NCBI RefSeq assembly: GCF_947624825.1
Contig: NZ_CANQLZ010000017.1
Location: forward strand, 1 to 49,930
DNA: 49,930 nt
Origin: an uncultured Acinetobacter sp.
Lineage (GTDB): Bacteria > Pseudomonadota > Gammaproteobacteria > Pseudomonadales > Moraxellaceae
Direction: 5' to 3'
A program made the position numbers and the translations under genes. Shown here in pieces: positions 26,421-35,618 of the stretch. Under the pieces are notes generated by a model that did no database searches, was not told the DNA's origin, and was given only the letters and a program-made list of their open reading frames with translations. Numbering within the stretch: the first letter of the stretch is position 1; every line of letters begins with the position of its first letter.

Positions 26421-26445
26421 AGCGAATCGAGAGATTCGCTTTTTT
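26421..26445 (+). terminator. Intrinsic terminator after baeR
   Basis: An 8-bp stem AGCGAATC/GATTCGCT with a GAGA loop is followed by a T run, between baeR and the convergent selO. Confidence 0.9.
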
Positions 26446-26467
26446 ATGCATTAGTTATGCAGCTGAT

Positions 26468-27928
26468 TTAAGATGAACAGCTTACCATGACCTCAGGCAC
26501 ATCACTGGATAATGGAGCTAAGTCTTCAGCACGTTCTAATTCCGGCTGTTTGCTAAATGGTGTACTGAGTAGGTTAAATAGACGCTCAACTTCAGAAAAA
26601 TCATTACCCTCAGCCAATTCAATCGCTTTTTGCGCCATATGGTTGCGCAAAATATACTGTGGATTGACTTCGCGCATGCGCTGATCTAAGGCTTGGGTAT
26701 CTTGATGTTCACGAATATGCTGATAATGGCTTAAGAAACTTTCAAATTGACGACGATCTAAGCAATCATCAATCAGCGCCGTGTAGTCTTGGTTTTGTAA
26801 GCGAACAAAGCTTTGCGTGTAATCGAGTTGTTCGCTTTGTAAAATGCGTAAAAATGCCATGGCACAATCGAAGCTGTCTTTATGGAAAGTCGGTAGGCCC
26901 ATTTTTTCGCATAAACCTGTTTTGTAATGCGCTAAAAAGCATTGCTCAAACTGTTCTAAGCAGGCAGCTAAATCATTTTTCCATTGTTCTTTGTCATAAT
27001 CATTGGGGCAAAGCGGCACAAGATTATTGAGCCATGTCCATAAATTCCAATGCCCCATACTGGGTTGATTTTGATAGGTATAGCGGCCATGATGGTCGGA
27101 GTGATTATTGATCCAATTGGGGCGGAAACGTTCCATAAAACCATATGGGCCAAAATCAAGCGTTGAACCTGTAATATTTAAGTTGTCGGTATTCATGACT
27201 CCATGGGCAAAGCCCACCAACTGCCACCCGCTAATCATCAAGGCAGTACGTTCGATCACCGCTTTGGCAAAGGCTAAAATTGGCTTTGCCTCATTTAAAC
27301 ATTCAGGATAATGCCATTCGATACATTTTTGGGTAAATTCTCTAAGTAGTTCAGGTTGATACTGATTGATCCACTCAAAATGCCCTAAACGAATATGACA
27401 ATCTGAAGTGCGTAGCAACATCGCACCACGTTCTAATTTTTCACGTTGTACACCTTGATCGGATGAGGTAAATCCAACTGCATTACTTGCGGCAATACCT
27501 AAAGCATTTAAGGCATGGCCTGCTAAATATTCACGAATGGTTGAGCGTAGTACTGCACGTCCATCACCCATGCGTGAATAGGGGGTTAAACCTGCACCTT
27601 TTAAGTGTAAATCTATGGTTTTCCCATATCGATCAATAATTTGAGCAATCAATAAGCCACGTCCATCGCCCAATTGACCTGCCCATTGTCCAAATTGATG
27701 ACCTGCATACACCATCGCCAAGGGTTCAAATTCTCTAAAGGTTTTTTGCCCGCTACAAATCGCCACCCAATCGTTTTTATCTTGTGCTGACCAATTGAGT
27801 TGTTCGGCTAAAGCAGCATTAAAATGACCTGCTTTAGCGCCATGTAAAGGCATAGGCTGTTGATGATGATAAAGCTTAGGATTTAACGTCGGGTAGCGAA
27901 CTTGAAACTGCATAGACCAAAAACTCAA
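26468..27928 (-). CDS. selO: Protein adenylyltransferase SelO (YdiU family)
   Basis: The 486-residue pseudokinase-fold enzyme transfers AMP from ATP to Ser, Thr or Tyr of target proteins and is linked to oxidative stress in E. coli. The family blocks are YAGHQFGQWAGQLGDGRG (about 74-91), LKGAGLTPYSRMGDGRAV, GVMNTDNLNITG and LDFGPYGFME. It ends in the typical CSS tail, where eukaryotic relatives carry selenocysteine; here the residue is ordinary Cys. Met6 (position 27913) is another possible start. Confidence 0.93.
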   Translation of the reverse strand: MSFWSMQFQVRYPTLNPKLYHHQQPMPLHGAKAGHFNAALAEQLNWSAQDKNDWVAICSGQKTFREFEPLAMVYAGHQFGQWAGQLGDGRGLLIAQIIDRYGKTIDLHLKGAGLTPYSRMGDGRAVLRSTIREYLAGHALNALGIAASNAVGFTSSDQGVQREKLERGAMLLRTSDCHIRLGHFEWINQYQPELLREFTQKCIEWHYPECLNEAKPILAFAKAVIERTALMISGWQLVGFAHGVMNTDNLNITGSTLDFGPYGFMERFRPNWINNHSDHHGRYTYQNQPSMGHWNLWTWLNNLVPLCPNDYDKEQWKNDLAACLEQFEQCFLAHYKTGLCEKMGLPTFHKDSFDCAMAFLRILQSEQLDYTQSFVRLQNQDYTALIDDCLDRRQFESFLSHYQHIREHQDTQALDQRMREVNPQYILRNHMAQKAIELAEGNDFSEVERLFNLLSTPFSKQPELERAEDLAPLSSDVPEVMVSCSS

Positions 27929-27955
27929 ATATTTTAAGCTTCACTATAGCAAACA

Positions 27956-27977
27956 AAAGCCCCGATTTCGGGGCTTT
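27956..27977 (-). terminator. Intrinsic terminator after the desaturase gene
   Basis: A 10-bp stem AAAGCCCCGA/TCGGGGCTTT has a short loop and a modest T tract on the minus strand, between the desaturase and selO. Confidence 0.75.
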
Positions 27978-27982
27978 ATGGT

Positions 27983-29203
27983 TTAAGCAGCGCTATTCTT
28001 TTTTAAGCTACGCATGACATGATTTAAGGCCTCACGGTGTTGTACAAGACGCTGTTCCACCTGATGAAACTCAGCTTTGAGTTTGTCATCCATTTGGTGG
28101 ATTTTTTCCGCAACGGCATGTTTTTTATGTTGAATTTCTTGCTCTTTAAGCTTAGTCCAATCATTCAAAGTTTGACTAAAAGCATCATATTCTTGAGCAA
28201 GACGTTGTTTGGCTTGAGCAATATCATCTGTAACATTATGACCATACACAGCTAAATCTTGTTCAGCATATTTAAACTTCATGGCCAGTTCAGCTTTTTT
28301 AATATTAAAGCTTGGAATACGACGTAAGTTTTTGGCTAAACCTAATTTAGAACAGCTCCAAATCAGCCATTTGGTTGGGTCATATTGCCACCATTTCACT
28401 CCATTACGGTAATCGTACTGGAAAATATGGTGATAGTTGTGATAGCCCTCACCCCATGTGGCAATGGCCAACCAAAAGTTATCGCGTGCAGTGTTTTCGT
28501 CGGTATAAGGACGTGAACCCCACATATGACACAATGAGTTAATAAAGAACGTCACATGATGGCTTAAAATTAAGCGCACTAAACCACCCAATAACACCAC
28601 ACCCCATACATCACCGACCGCCCAACCCAGTGGCAATAAAATGCCAGCATGCACTGCAATGACTAAAGGCACGTAGTATTTATGCTGAAACATCACGATT
28701 TTATCGTTTTGTAAATCAGGTGCATTTTTATAGTTGGGTTCTGCCGCAGGATAATCGCGTAGCATCCAACCTAAATGGGCATACCAAAAACCATTGTTAA
28801 TCGAATATGGGTCTTTTTCGACGTCATCGACGTGACGGTGATGGGTACGGTGACCTGAACCCCAATATAAAATACTATTTTGTACCGCAAAGGTTCCCAT
28901 CAGCATTAAAATAATTTTTAATGGTGTAGTCGCTTCATAAGCACGATGTGCCCATAAACGGTGATAACCTGCTGTAATGCCTAAACTGCTGACCCCTAAC
29001 AGCACAAACATACTGATCCAAGCGGCAAGGCTAAAATCATGGTTCATGGCGTATAAAGGAATGGCAATAACAGCAACAATCGGTAAAAAAACTAAAGCAA
29101 AAACGGCAACCCAGTTAATCGGGGCTTGGGGTAGGGGAGGATTCATCTCCAACAACGCTCCTAGGACCAGCGGTTCACCCAAATAGGTGTATATATCAGG
29201 CAT
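27983..29203 (-). CDS. Membrane fatty acid (acyl-CoA type) desaturase
   Basis: The 406-residue di-iron desaturase has the three His boxes HRLWAH (81-86), HRTHHRH (118-124) and HNYHH (255-259) and about four membrane helices, as in delta-9 acyl-CoA desaturases. It introduces double bonds into membrane fatty acids, probably to adjust fluidity. The last about 90 residues form a charged coiled-coil extension (KQRLAQEYDAFSQTLND and onward) not needed by the core enzyme. No electron-donor gene is adjacent. A promoter with a palindrome over it lies just upstream. Confidence 0.92.
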   Translation of the reverse strand: MPDIYTYLGEPLVLGALLEMNPPLPQAPINWVAVFALVFLPIVAVIAIPLYAMNHDFSLAAWISMFVLLGVSSLGITAGYHRLWAHRAYEATTPLKIILMLMGTFAVQNSILYWGSGHRTHHRHVDDVEKDPYSINNGFWYAHLGWMLRDYPAAEPNYKNAPDLQNDKIVMFQHKYYVPLVIAVHAGILLPLGWAVGDVWGVVLLGGLVRLILSHHVTFFINSLCHMWGSRPYTDENTARDNFWLAIATWGEGYHNYHHIFQYDYRNGVKWWQYDPTKWLIWSCSKLGLAKNLRRIPSFNIKKAELAMKFKYAEQDLAVYGHNVTDDIAQAKQRLAQEYDAFSQTLNDWTKLKEQEIQHKKHAVAEKIHQMDDKLKAEFHQVEQRLVQHREALNHVMRSLKKNSAA

Positions 29204-29236
29204 ATTAACATGAGCAAATACGCCGACTCTAGTATT

Positions 29237-29265
29237 ATTATACGATCGTATTGTAGGAAACAGTA
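29237..29265 (-). promoter_or_regulatory. Desaturase promoter with overlapping palindrome
   Basis: On the minus strand a perfect TATAAT (-10, plus 29237-29242) lies about 34 bp before the start codon, with a weak -35 (TACTGT or TTACTG) 17-18 bp upstream of it. The 12-bp palindrome ATACGATCGTAT (29240-29251) overlaps the -10 and spacer, as expected for a repressor operator, perhaps a TetR-type regulator. The regulator is not in the window. Confidence 0.5.
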
Positions 29266-29322
29266 ACAGAAAATCACTCTAATTTTTTTGAATAAAAACA
29301 ATAGTATAAAAGGGAAGCGTAT

Positions 29323-29820
29323 ATGATTTATCTATCACTTCAAGTATATGTGAAACTATTTAAAATCAGTTTGTTAGGCGCATGCATGCTGCCATTGATT
29401 GCTTGTCAAACGGCGTCTCAACGCAGTGTAAGCTCTCAAGATTTAAGCCGCCAAGAGCGACCATTAAAGCTCAGTGTAAGTCAAGATGGGGTACAAGATA
29501 TCACTTGGCAGATCACCCATATTGCAGGACAAGCAGCGCGTAGTTACCGCCAAATGCCAACTTTAAAATTAAACTCACAAGGACAACGTCTGGAAGGTCA
29601 TACTGGATGTAATGTCATGCAAGGGCGTTATAGCTTAAATCATAGCCAAAAGAGTTTAACTTTAGATGCCAAAGCGGGTCATCAAAGTTGTGATCAGGCC
29701 TTGGCACAAGAAGCAGAACTTGCACAAGCCTTAGCACGCGTGGCACGTTATCAACTGAGCAATCGGCAATTAATTTTGCTTGATCACGCTGGGCGTTCGC
29801 TAGTTGTGGCTAAAAAATAA
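29323..29820 (+). CDS. META-domain (HslJ-like) lipoprotein
   Basis: The 165-residue product has a signal peptide with a lipobox (LPLIAC, Cys28). A META domain follows: TWQITHIAGQAA, then the hallmark GHTGCNVMQGRYS and the closing LILLDHAGRSLVV. META-domain proteins such as HslJ are small envelope proteins linked to heat or novobiocin tolerance; the molecular role is unclear. The start at 29323 places ten extra residues before the hydrophobic core, and an in-frame later start is not obvious. A terminator follows. Confidence 0.8.
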   Translation: MIYLSLQVYVKLFKISLLGACMLPLIACQTASQRSVSSQDLSRQERPLKLSVSQDGVQDITWQITHIAGQAARSYRQMPTLKLNSQGQRLEGHTGCNVMQGRYSLNHSQKSLTLDAKAGHQSCDQALAQEAELAQALARVARYQLSNRQLILLDHAGRSLVVAKK

Positions 29821-29828
29821 GCCACTTC

Positions 29829-29851
29829 AGCCCTGCACTCAGGGCTTTTTT
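29829..29851 (+). terminator. Intrinsic terminator after the META-domain gene
   Basis: A 7-bp stem AGCCCTG/CAGGGCT with a CACT loop is followed by six T. The last bases reach the end of the convergent glycerophosphodiesterase gene. Confidence 0.85.
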
Positions 29852-30563
29852 ATAGATGCTGTAACATACGTGCAGGGTAGTCGGTAATCAAGCCTTGTAC
29901 GCCTAAATTACGTAAATGTTTGGCACGCTCAATGTCGTTGACTGTCCATACGCTGATGCTTAATTGTGCCTGTTGCGTGGCGTGAATCAGCTCATCGGTT
30001 GCCAATTCATCCATCCAACCAATCTGACAACAACCCAAGTCAAGGGCATCTTGAATGGCTTTTTTGCCGTGCGCGTCTTCAATTAATAAACCACGTTTAA
30101 AGGTCGAGTGTTGTTGCTGTAAAGCTTGATGAATTTTGTGATCAAAACTGGTGATCATGGCACAGTGTTCAAAGCCTTGTAATTGCTGTTGCAAGGTTTG
30201 GGTGATTTGCCATGCTGTATCAGCACACTCCACCGCTTTGACTTCAACTTCAATATGCTCAAAGTTATCAATCACATCTAAGGTTTGTTGAAGTAATGGC
30301 GTAGGTTCAAACTGATTCCATGAGGACCATGTCACAGCATGATTATAAGGCGCTAAATCTTGGCGACTACATTCATACAGATATTTGTGTTGCCCTGTGG
30401 TGCGTAGCATTTGATCATCATGCATGACAATTAAAGCTTGATCTTTAAGTTGGCGCACGTCAAATTCAACCGCACGTAAACCTAAGTCTTGAATATATTG
30501 AAAACCGCCAAGGGTATTTTCAGGCGCTTCGCCACGCGCACCGCGATGACCAATTATGCGCAT
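29850..30563 (-). CDS. Glycerophosphodiester phosphodiesterase
   Basis: The enzyme splits glycerophosphodiesters into sn-glycerol 3-phosphate and an alcohol. IIGHRGARGEAPENTLGGF at the start holds the catalytic His and the metal-binding ENT motif, VEFDVRQLKDQALIVMHDD holds further acid residues and the second His, and IEVEVKA completes the TIM-barrel site. The frame is open back to 30770, but the family start is the ATG at 30563, giving 237 residues like UgpQ. No signal peptide, so it is cytoplasmic. It follows the adenosyltransferase gene by 127 bp. Confidence 0.9.
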   Translation of the reverse strand: MRIIGHRGARGEAPENTLGGFQYIQDLGLRAVEFDVRQLKDQALIVMHDDQMLRTTGQHKYLYECSRQDLAPYNHAVTWSSWNQFEPTPLLQQTLDVIDNFEHIEVEVKAVECADTAWQITQTLQQQLQGFEHCAMITSFDHKIHQALQQQHSTFKRGLLIEDAHGKKAIQDALDLGCCQIGWMDELATDELIHATQQAQLSISVWTVNDIERAKHLRNLGVQGLITDYPARMLQHL

Positions 30564-30636
30564 AACAAGTCTCTTAAACAAAAGCACAACATCATTGTCA
30601 GAAAATAAAGTGACAAAAAGATGACGCCATTTTGCA

Positions 30637-30666
30637 CCGATCATCCTCAATTGCAAGAATGATCGG
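30637..30666. repeat. Inverted repeat between two genes
   Basis: CCGATCAT and ATGATCGG are separated by 14 nt. There is no T run on either side, so it is not a typical terminator. It could be an operator or an mRNA hairpin upstream of the phosphodiesterase gene. Confidence 0.35.
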
Positions 30667-30690
30667 ATAAGCTGTTTTGCGGTTGAATGC

Positions 30691-31275
30691 TTAAATTGTG
30701 TCGTTAATGTTTTTTTGCCATAACACTTCATTGCCACCGCTTTGTAGTTGCAGGGTACGAGATGCCACAAATAACCAATCGGATAAACGATTGAGCAATT
30801 GTAATGAAGGTGCTTGAATATTTTGATCGCGGTTATGTACTGCCATTAAGCGACGCTCGGCACGGCGGCAGACACTACGGGCTTGATGTGCAAAACTACA
30901 GGCTAAACTGCCCGCAGGTAAAATGAAGTCTTTGAGCATGGGTAATGCTTCGTTCATCTCATCAATGTCATTTTCTAAATATTCAATCGCTACAGGCTGT
31001 ACTAAATTGAAGTTTGGAATACAGACTTCACCGCCTAAATCAAATAACCAGTGTTGAATTAAGCTTAACGATTTATCCCACTTGGTTTTGTGTTCCGCGC
31101 TTAAATCACTCAGGGTAATTTGGGCACGTAACAAGCCAATACTCGAGTTGAGCTCATCTACATCACCCAGTGCTTCAATGCGTAAATCATCTTTGGCAAC
31201 GCGTGAGCCATCACCTAAACCTGTGGTACCTGCATCGCCGGTACGGGTATAAATTTTACTTAAACGGTGTCCCAT
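30691..31275 (-). CDS. PduO-type cob(I)alamin adenosyltransferase
   Basis: The 194-residue enzyme converts cob(I)alamin and ATP into adenosylcobalamin. The ATP-binding KIYTRTGDAGTTGLGDGSRV lies at the N-terminus, and the conserved DVDELNSSIG and CRRAERR motifs of the PduO/MMAB class follow. The frame is open to 31344, but the ATG at 31275 with AAGGA before it is the right start. It stands behind the riboswitch-controlled cobalamin receptor, so uptake and activation of B12 are grouped. A terminator lies between the two, so part of its expression may be separate. Confidence 0.92.
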   Translation of the reverse strand: MGHRLSKIYTRTGDAGTTGLGDGSRVAKDDLRIEALGDVDELNSSIGLLRAQITLSDLSAEHKTKWDKSLSLIQHWLFDLGGEVCIPNFNLVQPVAIEYLENDIDEMNEALPMLKDFILPAGSLACSFAHQARSVCRRAERRLMAVHNRDQNIQAPSLQLLNRLSDWLFVASRTLQLQSGGNEVLWQKNINDTI

Positions 31276-31307
31276 CACAATTCCTTGGTGTTTAAATCTT
31301 GAATATA

Positions 31308-31341
31308 AAAAAGAATCATGCCATAGCCATGACATGATTCT
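31308..31341 (-). terminator. Terminator between btuB and the adenosyltransferase
   Basis: A 9-bp stem AGAATCATG/CATGATTCT is followed on the minus strand by a T-rich run. It would end most btuB transcripts before the adenosyltransferase gene, with possible read-through. Confidence 0.65.
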
Positions 31342-31370
31342 CAAAAGTATTTATTTAAAATGTGCTTGGC

Positions 31371-33191
31371 TTAGTATTTTACAGTCATACCAATAGAAGC
31401 TAAGCGACCGCTGGCAATATAATAAGATGTGGCATCATTCACTGCAGTTTTGTACTGAGTGTCACCGACATTACGAATATTCACAAAGGTTTTTAAGTGA
31501 GGATTGACTTGCCAATAGGCATTCATGTCAATCGCTGCATAGCCCGGAACATCGAGACTATCTTGAGCTTTGCCTTTGGCCACTAAAGATGTAGATGCAC
31601 CATAGTGACCATTATCCCAACCCAAGCTTAGATTGAAATTTTGGCGTGGGCGATTTGGCAAATCTTTATCTTCATCATCATTTTTGGCTTGAATATAAGC
31701 ATATTCAGCGTTGGCATAGAAATCATCTTGTGCCCATTTTAAACCCAGTTCGGCACCATTAAAGGTAGCACTGCCCATGTTTTTAAATACCCAATTGGTT
31801 AATGCACCTGAAACCATGACATTTTCGACTTGGGTGTGAAAAGCAGAACCATATAGGCTCACCGATGGATGAATCAAATGATCAAAACCAATCTCGTAAG
31901 ATATACTTTCTTCTGGTTTTAGGTCAGGATTACCACCCCACCAAGCCGGTTCGCTAACAATCTGTCCCACAACAGGGGCGCGAAATGCTGTACCAACATT
32001 GGCATAAATACTTGAGACAGGACTCAAATGATAGCGAGCAGCAACTTGTCCCACAGTATGGCTGCCAAATTGCTGATTATCTTCAACGCGAACACCTGCT
32101 TGAGTGCTGATGACATCATTTTGATATTGGTGCTGTACATAATAGCCCGTGCTGTCGTTGTCATCTTTAAAGGTATTGACACTTTCAGCTTCGGTTTTGT
32201 TGTAATGCACGCCTGCAAGTAGTTTATGTGCAGGATTGATTTGCCATTGAATATTAGACTCAAGTTCTTGTTGTTCAGTGACCACAGTAGATGGGTAATC
32301 ACTTTGTACAACTGCGTATTCATCTTCAAATTTGGATAGACGTGTTTCCCAGACTAAATTTGGATTGAGCTTGAGATTGCCTTTGAGGTTGTAAAGGCGA
32401 TTGGTAAAATCATAAGCCTGTGCTGCACCATAAGAGAAATAATTGCCGTGACCTTCATTTTCTTTAAATTCAGCGGACAAGCCAAAGTTGTCTTGATCAA
32501 CGCCTAGCTTCGCTGAGTAGCCTTTTTGATCGAAACCTGCTTTTTTTGCTTGGTTACTAATAATTTGCTCACCATCTGTTTCTAGGCGTTGTCCACGAAT
32601 TTGGGCGTAATAGCCATTTTCAGCAGCATCAACTCCCACAATTGATTTATAAGTATTTTTCTCACCGGCTTCGACTGTAGTAAATGCACTATTTTCTGTC
32701 GGTGTTTTTGAAATGAGTTGAATGACACCACCAATGGCATCTGTCCCATATTGTACCGATGCAGGACCTTTTAATATTTCAATTTGCTTAATGTCTGCAC
32801 TATCAATTAAATGTAAATTGGTACCTGCAACAGTTGCTGTATTAGAGCGCATACCATCTTGTAAAATTAAGGTGTGCGCGGCATTGCTACCACGTAAAAA
32901 AACTGAAGCTTGTTGACCGTAGCCACCAAGTTGCTTAACTGATAGTCCGGCTTGTTGGGTTAAAAGTGAAGGTAAATCAGCAATAGGTGATTGTTGAATG
33001 GTTTTTTCATCAATCACATTTAAACGTGCAGGTACATCTTTAAGATTTTGTTCACTACGCGAGGCAGTGACTACAATAGTATCTAAAGCGGCTGTTGTAG
33101 TCGTGGGTTGATTGGCATAAACAGTGGATGTGGTACCCAACGCAAGCGCGATTGCACCTACTAAGGCAGTAGGTTGAAAAGAAATTGACAT
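31371..33191 (-). CDS. btuB: BtuB-like TonB-dependent cobalamin receptor
   Basis: The 606-residue receptor has a signal peptide (cleavage near VYA-NQ), a TonB box (LDTIVVTASR), a plug domain with SVFLRGSNAAHTLILQDGM and IEILKGPASVQYGTDAIGG, and a barrel ending in TVKY. The plug sequence and the AdoCbl riboswitch before the gene together identify it as a cobalamin receptor. ATG at 33191 starts a normal signal peptide; the frame is open to 33209. Confidence 0.93.
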   Translation of the reverse strand: MSISFQPTALVGAIALALGTTSTVYANQPTTTTAALDTIVVTASRSEQNLKDVPARLNVIDEKTIQQSPIADLPSLLTQQAGLSVKQLGGYGQQASVFLRGSNAAHTLILQDGMRSNTATVAGTNLHLIDSADIKQIEILKGPASVQYGTDAIGGVIQLISKTPTENSAFTTVEAGEKNTYKSIVGVDAAENGYYAQIRGQRLETDGEQIISNQAKKAGFDQKGYSAKLGVDQDNFGLSAEFKENEGHGNYFSYGAAQAYDFTNRLYNLKGNLKLNPNLVWETRLSKFEDEYAVVQSDYPSTVVTEQQELESNIQWQINPAHKLLAGVHYNKTEAESVNTFKDDNDSTGYYVQHQYQNDVISTQAGVRVEDNQQFGSHTVGQVAARYHLSPVSSIYANVGTAFRAPVVGQIVSEPAWWGGNPDLKPEESISYEIGFDHLIHPSVSLYGSAFHTQVENVMVSGALTNWVFKNMGSATFNGAELGLKWAQDDFYANAEYAYIQAKNDDEDKDLPNRPRQNFNLSLGWDNGHYGASTSLVAKGKAQDSLDVPGYAAIDMNAYWQVNPHLKTFVNIRNVGDTQYKTAVNDATSYYIASGRLASIGMTVKY

Positions 33192-33241
33192 GATAAATGC
33201 TCCATACATTCACTTCCCCGTGAATGATTGAGTGATAGAAC

Positions 33242-33427
33242 GCAGTAAGCAGGTATCCGGACTTAAATGTAGTAGATCAATCTACTTGCCTATTCACCTT
33301 CCCACATAAAATATGCAGTGGCGTAAATCAATTGGATTTAAATAGATAGGCGTTTCATTTTTTACCGTTGCGGGGGCAGTGCTGGATTTACACCAGCTTC
33401 CCTAAAGCTTAAGCTTGGACTTACTGC
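33242..33427 (-). promoter_or_regulatory. Cobalamin riboswitch
   Basis: Read on the minus strand, the leader contains the conserved B12-box region: AGGGAAGC, GGTGTAAATCC, then ACTGCCCCCGCAACGG (plus about 33366-33404). It ends in GTCCGGATACCTGC (33249-33262). The closing P1 helix GCAGTAAG/CTTACTGC pairs 33420-33427 with 33242-33249. It lies 50 bp before btuB and should reduce its expression when adenosylcobalamin is plentiful. Confidence 0.95.
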
Positions 33428-33584
33428 AAGTTGTGCGCAGTATAAAGTTAGCCTATCAATTAAACAATCAACCCACAGAATAATCGGTATGAACTTTACG
33501 CAACATCAAAAAATTGCTTTACAATGCGGATTGTTAGAATTTATAGATCGGCTATAAATCAGGATGAGTTAGCCAGAACAACAT

Positions 33585-34226
33585 ATGCGAACGCGTGCCA
33601 AAATCTGTGGAATTACCCGATGCCAAGACATCCAAGCTGTGGTTGACAGCGGTGCCGATGCCATTGGTTTGGTGTTTTATCCACCTAGTCCTCGAAGCGT
33701 AACGATTGCCCAAGCGGTTGAATTGGCTCAAGCCACGCCCGCTTATGTGCAATTGGTGGGTTTGTTTGTAAATAGCTCGCTTGAAGAAATTCAAGCCACT
33801 TTACAAGCAGTGCCTTTAGATGTTTTACAGTTTCATGGTGATGAAAGCCCAGAACATTGCCAAGCCATAGCCAAAGCCACAGGGCGACGTTGGTATAAAG
33901 CCATTCAAGTCAAAGCTGATATGGACATTGCCGCCGTGGTCCAGCGTTACCAAGCTTGTGGTGCCAGTGCCATGTTACTTGATGCATGGCATCCGACCTT
34001 AAAAGGTGGTACAGGCCATGCATTTGACTGGACAAAATTCCCAAAACTCGATATTCCTTTAATCTTGGCAGGAGGTTTAACTCCTGACAATGTTACACAC
34101 GCTATTGAAATCACCCGCGCTTATGCGGTGGATGTCAGCGGAGGCGTAGAGTCCGCAAAAGGTATTAAAGACCGACAACTCATTGAACACTTTATGCAAG
34201 GAGTCCATCGTGGATCAGCAAAATAA
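33585..34226 (+). CDS. trpF: Phosphoribosylanthranilate isomerase
   Basis: The 213-residue TIM barrel performs the third step from chorismate to tryptophan. The catalytic Cys lies in KICGITR (C8) and the acidic partner in the LLDAWHP strand; [27 protein letters not shown] and DVSGGVE are family blocks. trpB overlaps its end. The gap from the riboswitch (33428-33584) should hold its promoter, divergent from btuB. Confidence 0.96.
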   Translation: MRTRAKICGITRCQDIQAVVDSGADAIGLVFYPPSPRSVTIAQAVELAQATPAYVQLVGLFVNSSLEEIQATLQAVPLDVLQFHGDESPEHCQAIAKATGRRWYKAIQVKADMDIAAVVQRYQACGASAMLLDAWHPTLKGGTGHAFDWTKFPKLDIPLILAGGLTPDNVTHAIEITRAYAVDVSGGVESAKGIKDRQLIEHFMQGVHRGSAK

Positions 34227-35439
34227 TGTGATTGACTATACCCAATTCCCCGATGCGCGTGGGCATTTCGGTATCCATGGCGGACGTTTTGTGTCAGAAA
34301 CTTTAATGGCAGCATTACAGGATTTAGAGCAACTCTATTTCCGTATGAAAGATGATGCGCAGTTTTTGGCAGAATTCGACCGTGATCTCGCCTACTATGT
34401 AGGTCGTCCTAGTCCTTTATATTATGCTGAACGATGGTCGAAGCACCTTGGCGGTGCGCAGATTTACCTCAAACGTGAAGACTTAAACCATACCGGTTCA
34501 CATAAAGTGAACAACACCATTGGTCAGGCTTTATTGGCAAAATTGTCGGGTAAAAAGCGTATTATTGCCGAAACCGGTGCAGGTCAGCATGGTGTAGCAA
34601 CTGCAACCATCGCAGCACGTCTAGGCTTAGAATGTGTGGTGTATATGGGCGCAGATGACGTAAAACGTCAAGCCATGAACGTGTATCGTATGCGTTTATT
34701 GGGTGCCACAGTTGTGCCAGTAGAAAGCGGTTCAAAAACCTTAAAAGATGCCATGAACGAAGCGATGCGTGATTGGGTCACCAATGTTGATAGCACGTAT
34801 TATGTGATTGGTACGGTGGCAGGTCCGCATCCTTATCCGCAATTGGTACGTGATTTCCAATCCATTATTGGTCGTGAAGCACGTCGTCAAATTCAAGAGC
34901 AAGCCGGTCGTTTACCTGATGCACTTGTCGCATGTGTGGGCGGTGGTTCAAATGCCATGGGCTTATTCTATCCATTCTTAAATGACCAAGATGTCAAAAT
35001 GTATGGGGTGGAAGCGGCAGGTCATGGTATTGAAACTGGTAAACATTCAGCACCTTTAAATGCAGGTCACGTGGGTGTATTACACGGTAACCGTACGTAT
35101 TTGATGTCGGATGCTCAAGGTCAGATCATTGAAACGCATTCTATTTCAGCAGGTCTAGATTATCCGGGTGTAGGTCCTGAGCATAGCTTCTTAAAGGATA
35201 TGCAACGTGTTGAATATATGCCAATTACCGATACAGAAGCATTGCAAGGCTTCCGTGATTTAACCCAAATTGAAGGCATTATTCCGGCGCTTGAAAGCTC
35301 ACATGCCATGGCCTATGTCACTAAACTTGCGCCAACCATGTCTAAAGATCAAATTATCATTGCTAACGTATCAGGTCGTGGTGATAAAGATTTAATGACT
35401 GTGGCACGCATTGATGGCGTAGAAATGGTGGAGATGTAA
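34210..35439 (+). CDS. trpB: Tryptophan synthase beta chain
   Basis: This PLP enzyme joins indole and serine to make tryptophan. The PLP lysine lies in HTGSHKVNN, the phosphate-binding loop is [12 protein letters not shown], and [12 protein letters not shown] is also conserved. The frame is open to 34183, but the GTG at 34210 has AAGGAG 7 nt before it and gives the standard 409-residue product; it overlaps trpF by 17 bp. Its partner trpA lies 3.5 kb away. Confidence 0.96.
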   Translation: MDQQNNVIDYTQFPDARGHFGIHGGRFVSETLMAALQDLEQLYFRMKDDAQFLAEFDRDLAYYVGRPSPLYYAERWSKHLGGAQIYLKREDLNHTGSHKVNNTIGQALLAKLSGKKRIIAETGAGQHGVATATIAARLGLECVVYMGADDVKRQAMNVYRMRLLGATVVPVESGSKTLKDAMNEAMRDWVTNVDSTYYVIGTVAGPHPYPQLVRDFQSIIGREARRQIQEQAGRLPDALVACVGGGSNAMGLFYPFLNDQDVKMYGVEAAGHGIETGKHSAPLNAGHVGVLHGNRTYLMSDAQGQIIETHSISAGLDYPGVGPEHSFLKDMQRVEYMPITDTEALQGFRDLTQIEGIIPALESSHAMAYVTKLAPTMSKDQIIIANVSGRGDKDLMTVARIDGVEMVEM

Positions 35440-35485
35440 CATCCTCAACGCCTGCTTATAACTGAAGGGTTAGGGCTGTAACACA

Positions 35486-35519
35486 AAATCGCATTCAAGA
35501 TATTGGGTGCGATTTTTTT
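35486..35519 (+). terminator. Intrinsic terminator after trpB
   Basis: An 8-bp stem AAATCGCA/TGCGATTT is followed by seven T. It closes the trpF-trpB unit. Confidence 0.85.
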
Positions 35520-35618
35520 ATTTATAAAAATAAAGTCTTAAAAAAGAGACGTGTTTGGGCGACAGTTGCCTTTTGGCTCGGTATGATAAGAGCTGTTTGA
35601 TTGCCATGGATGGAATCT

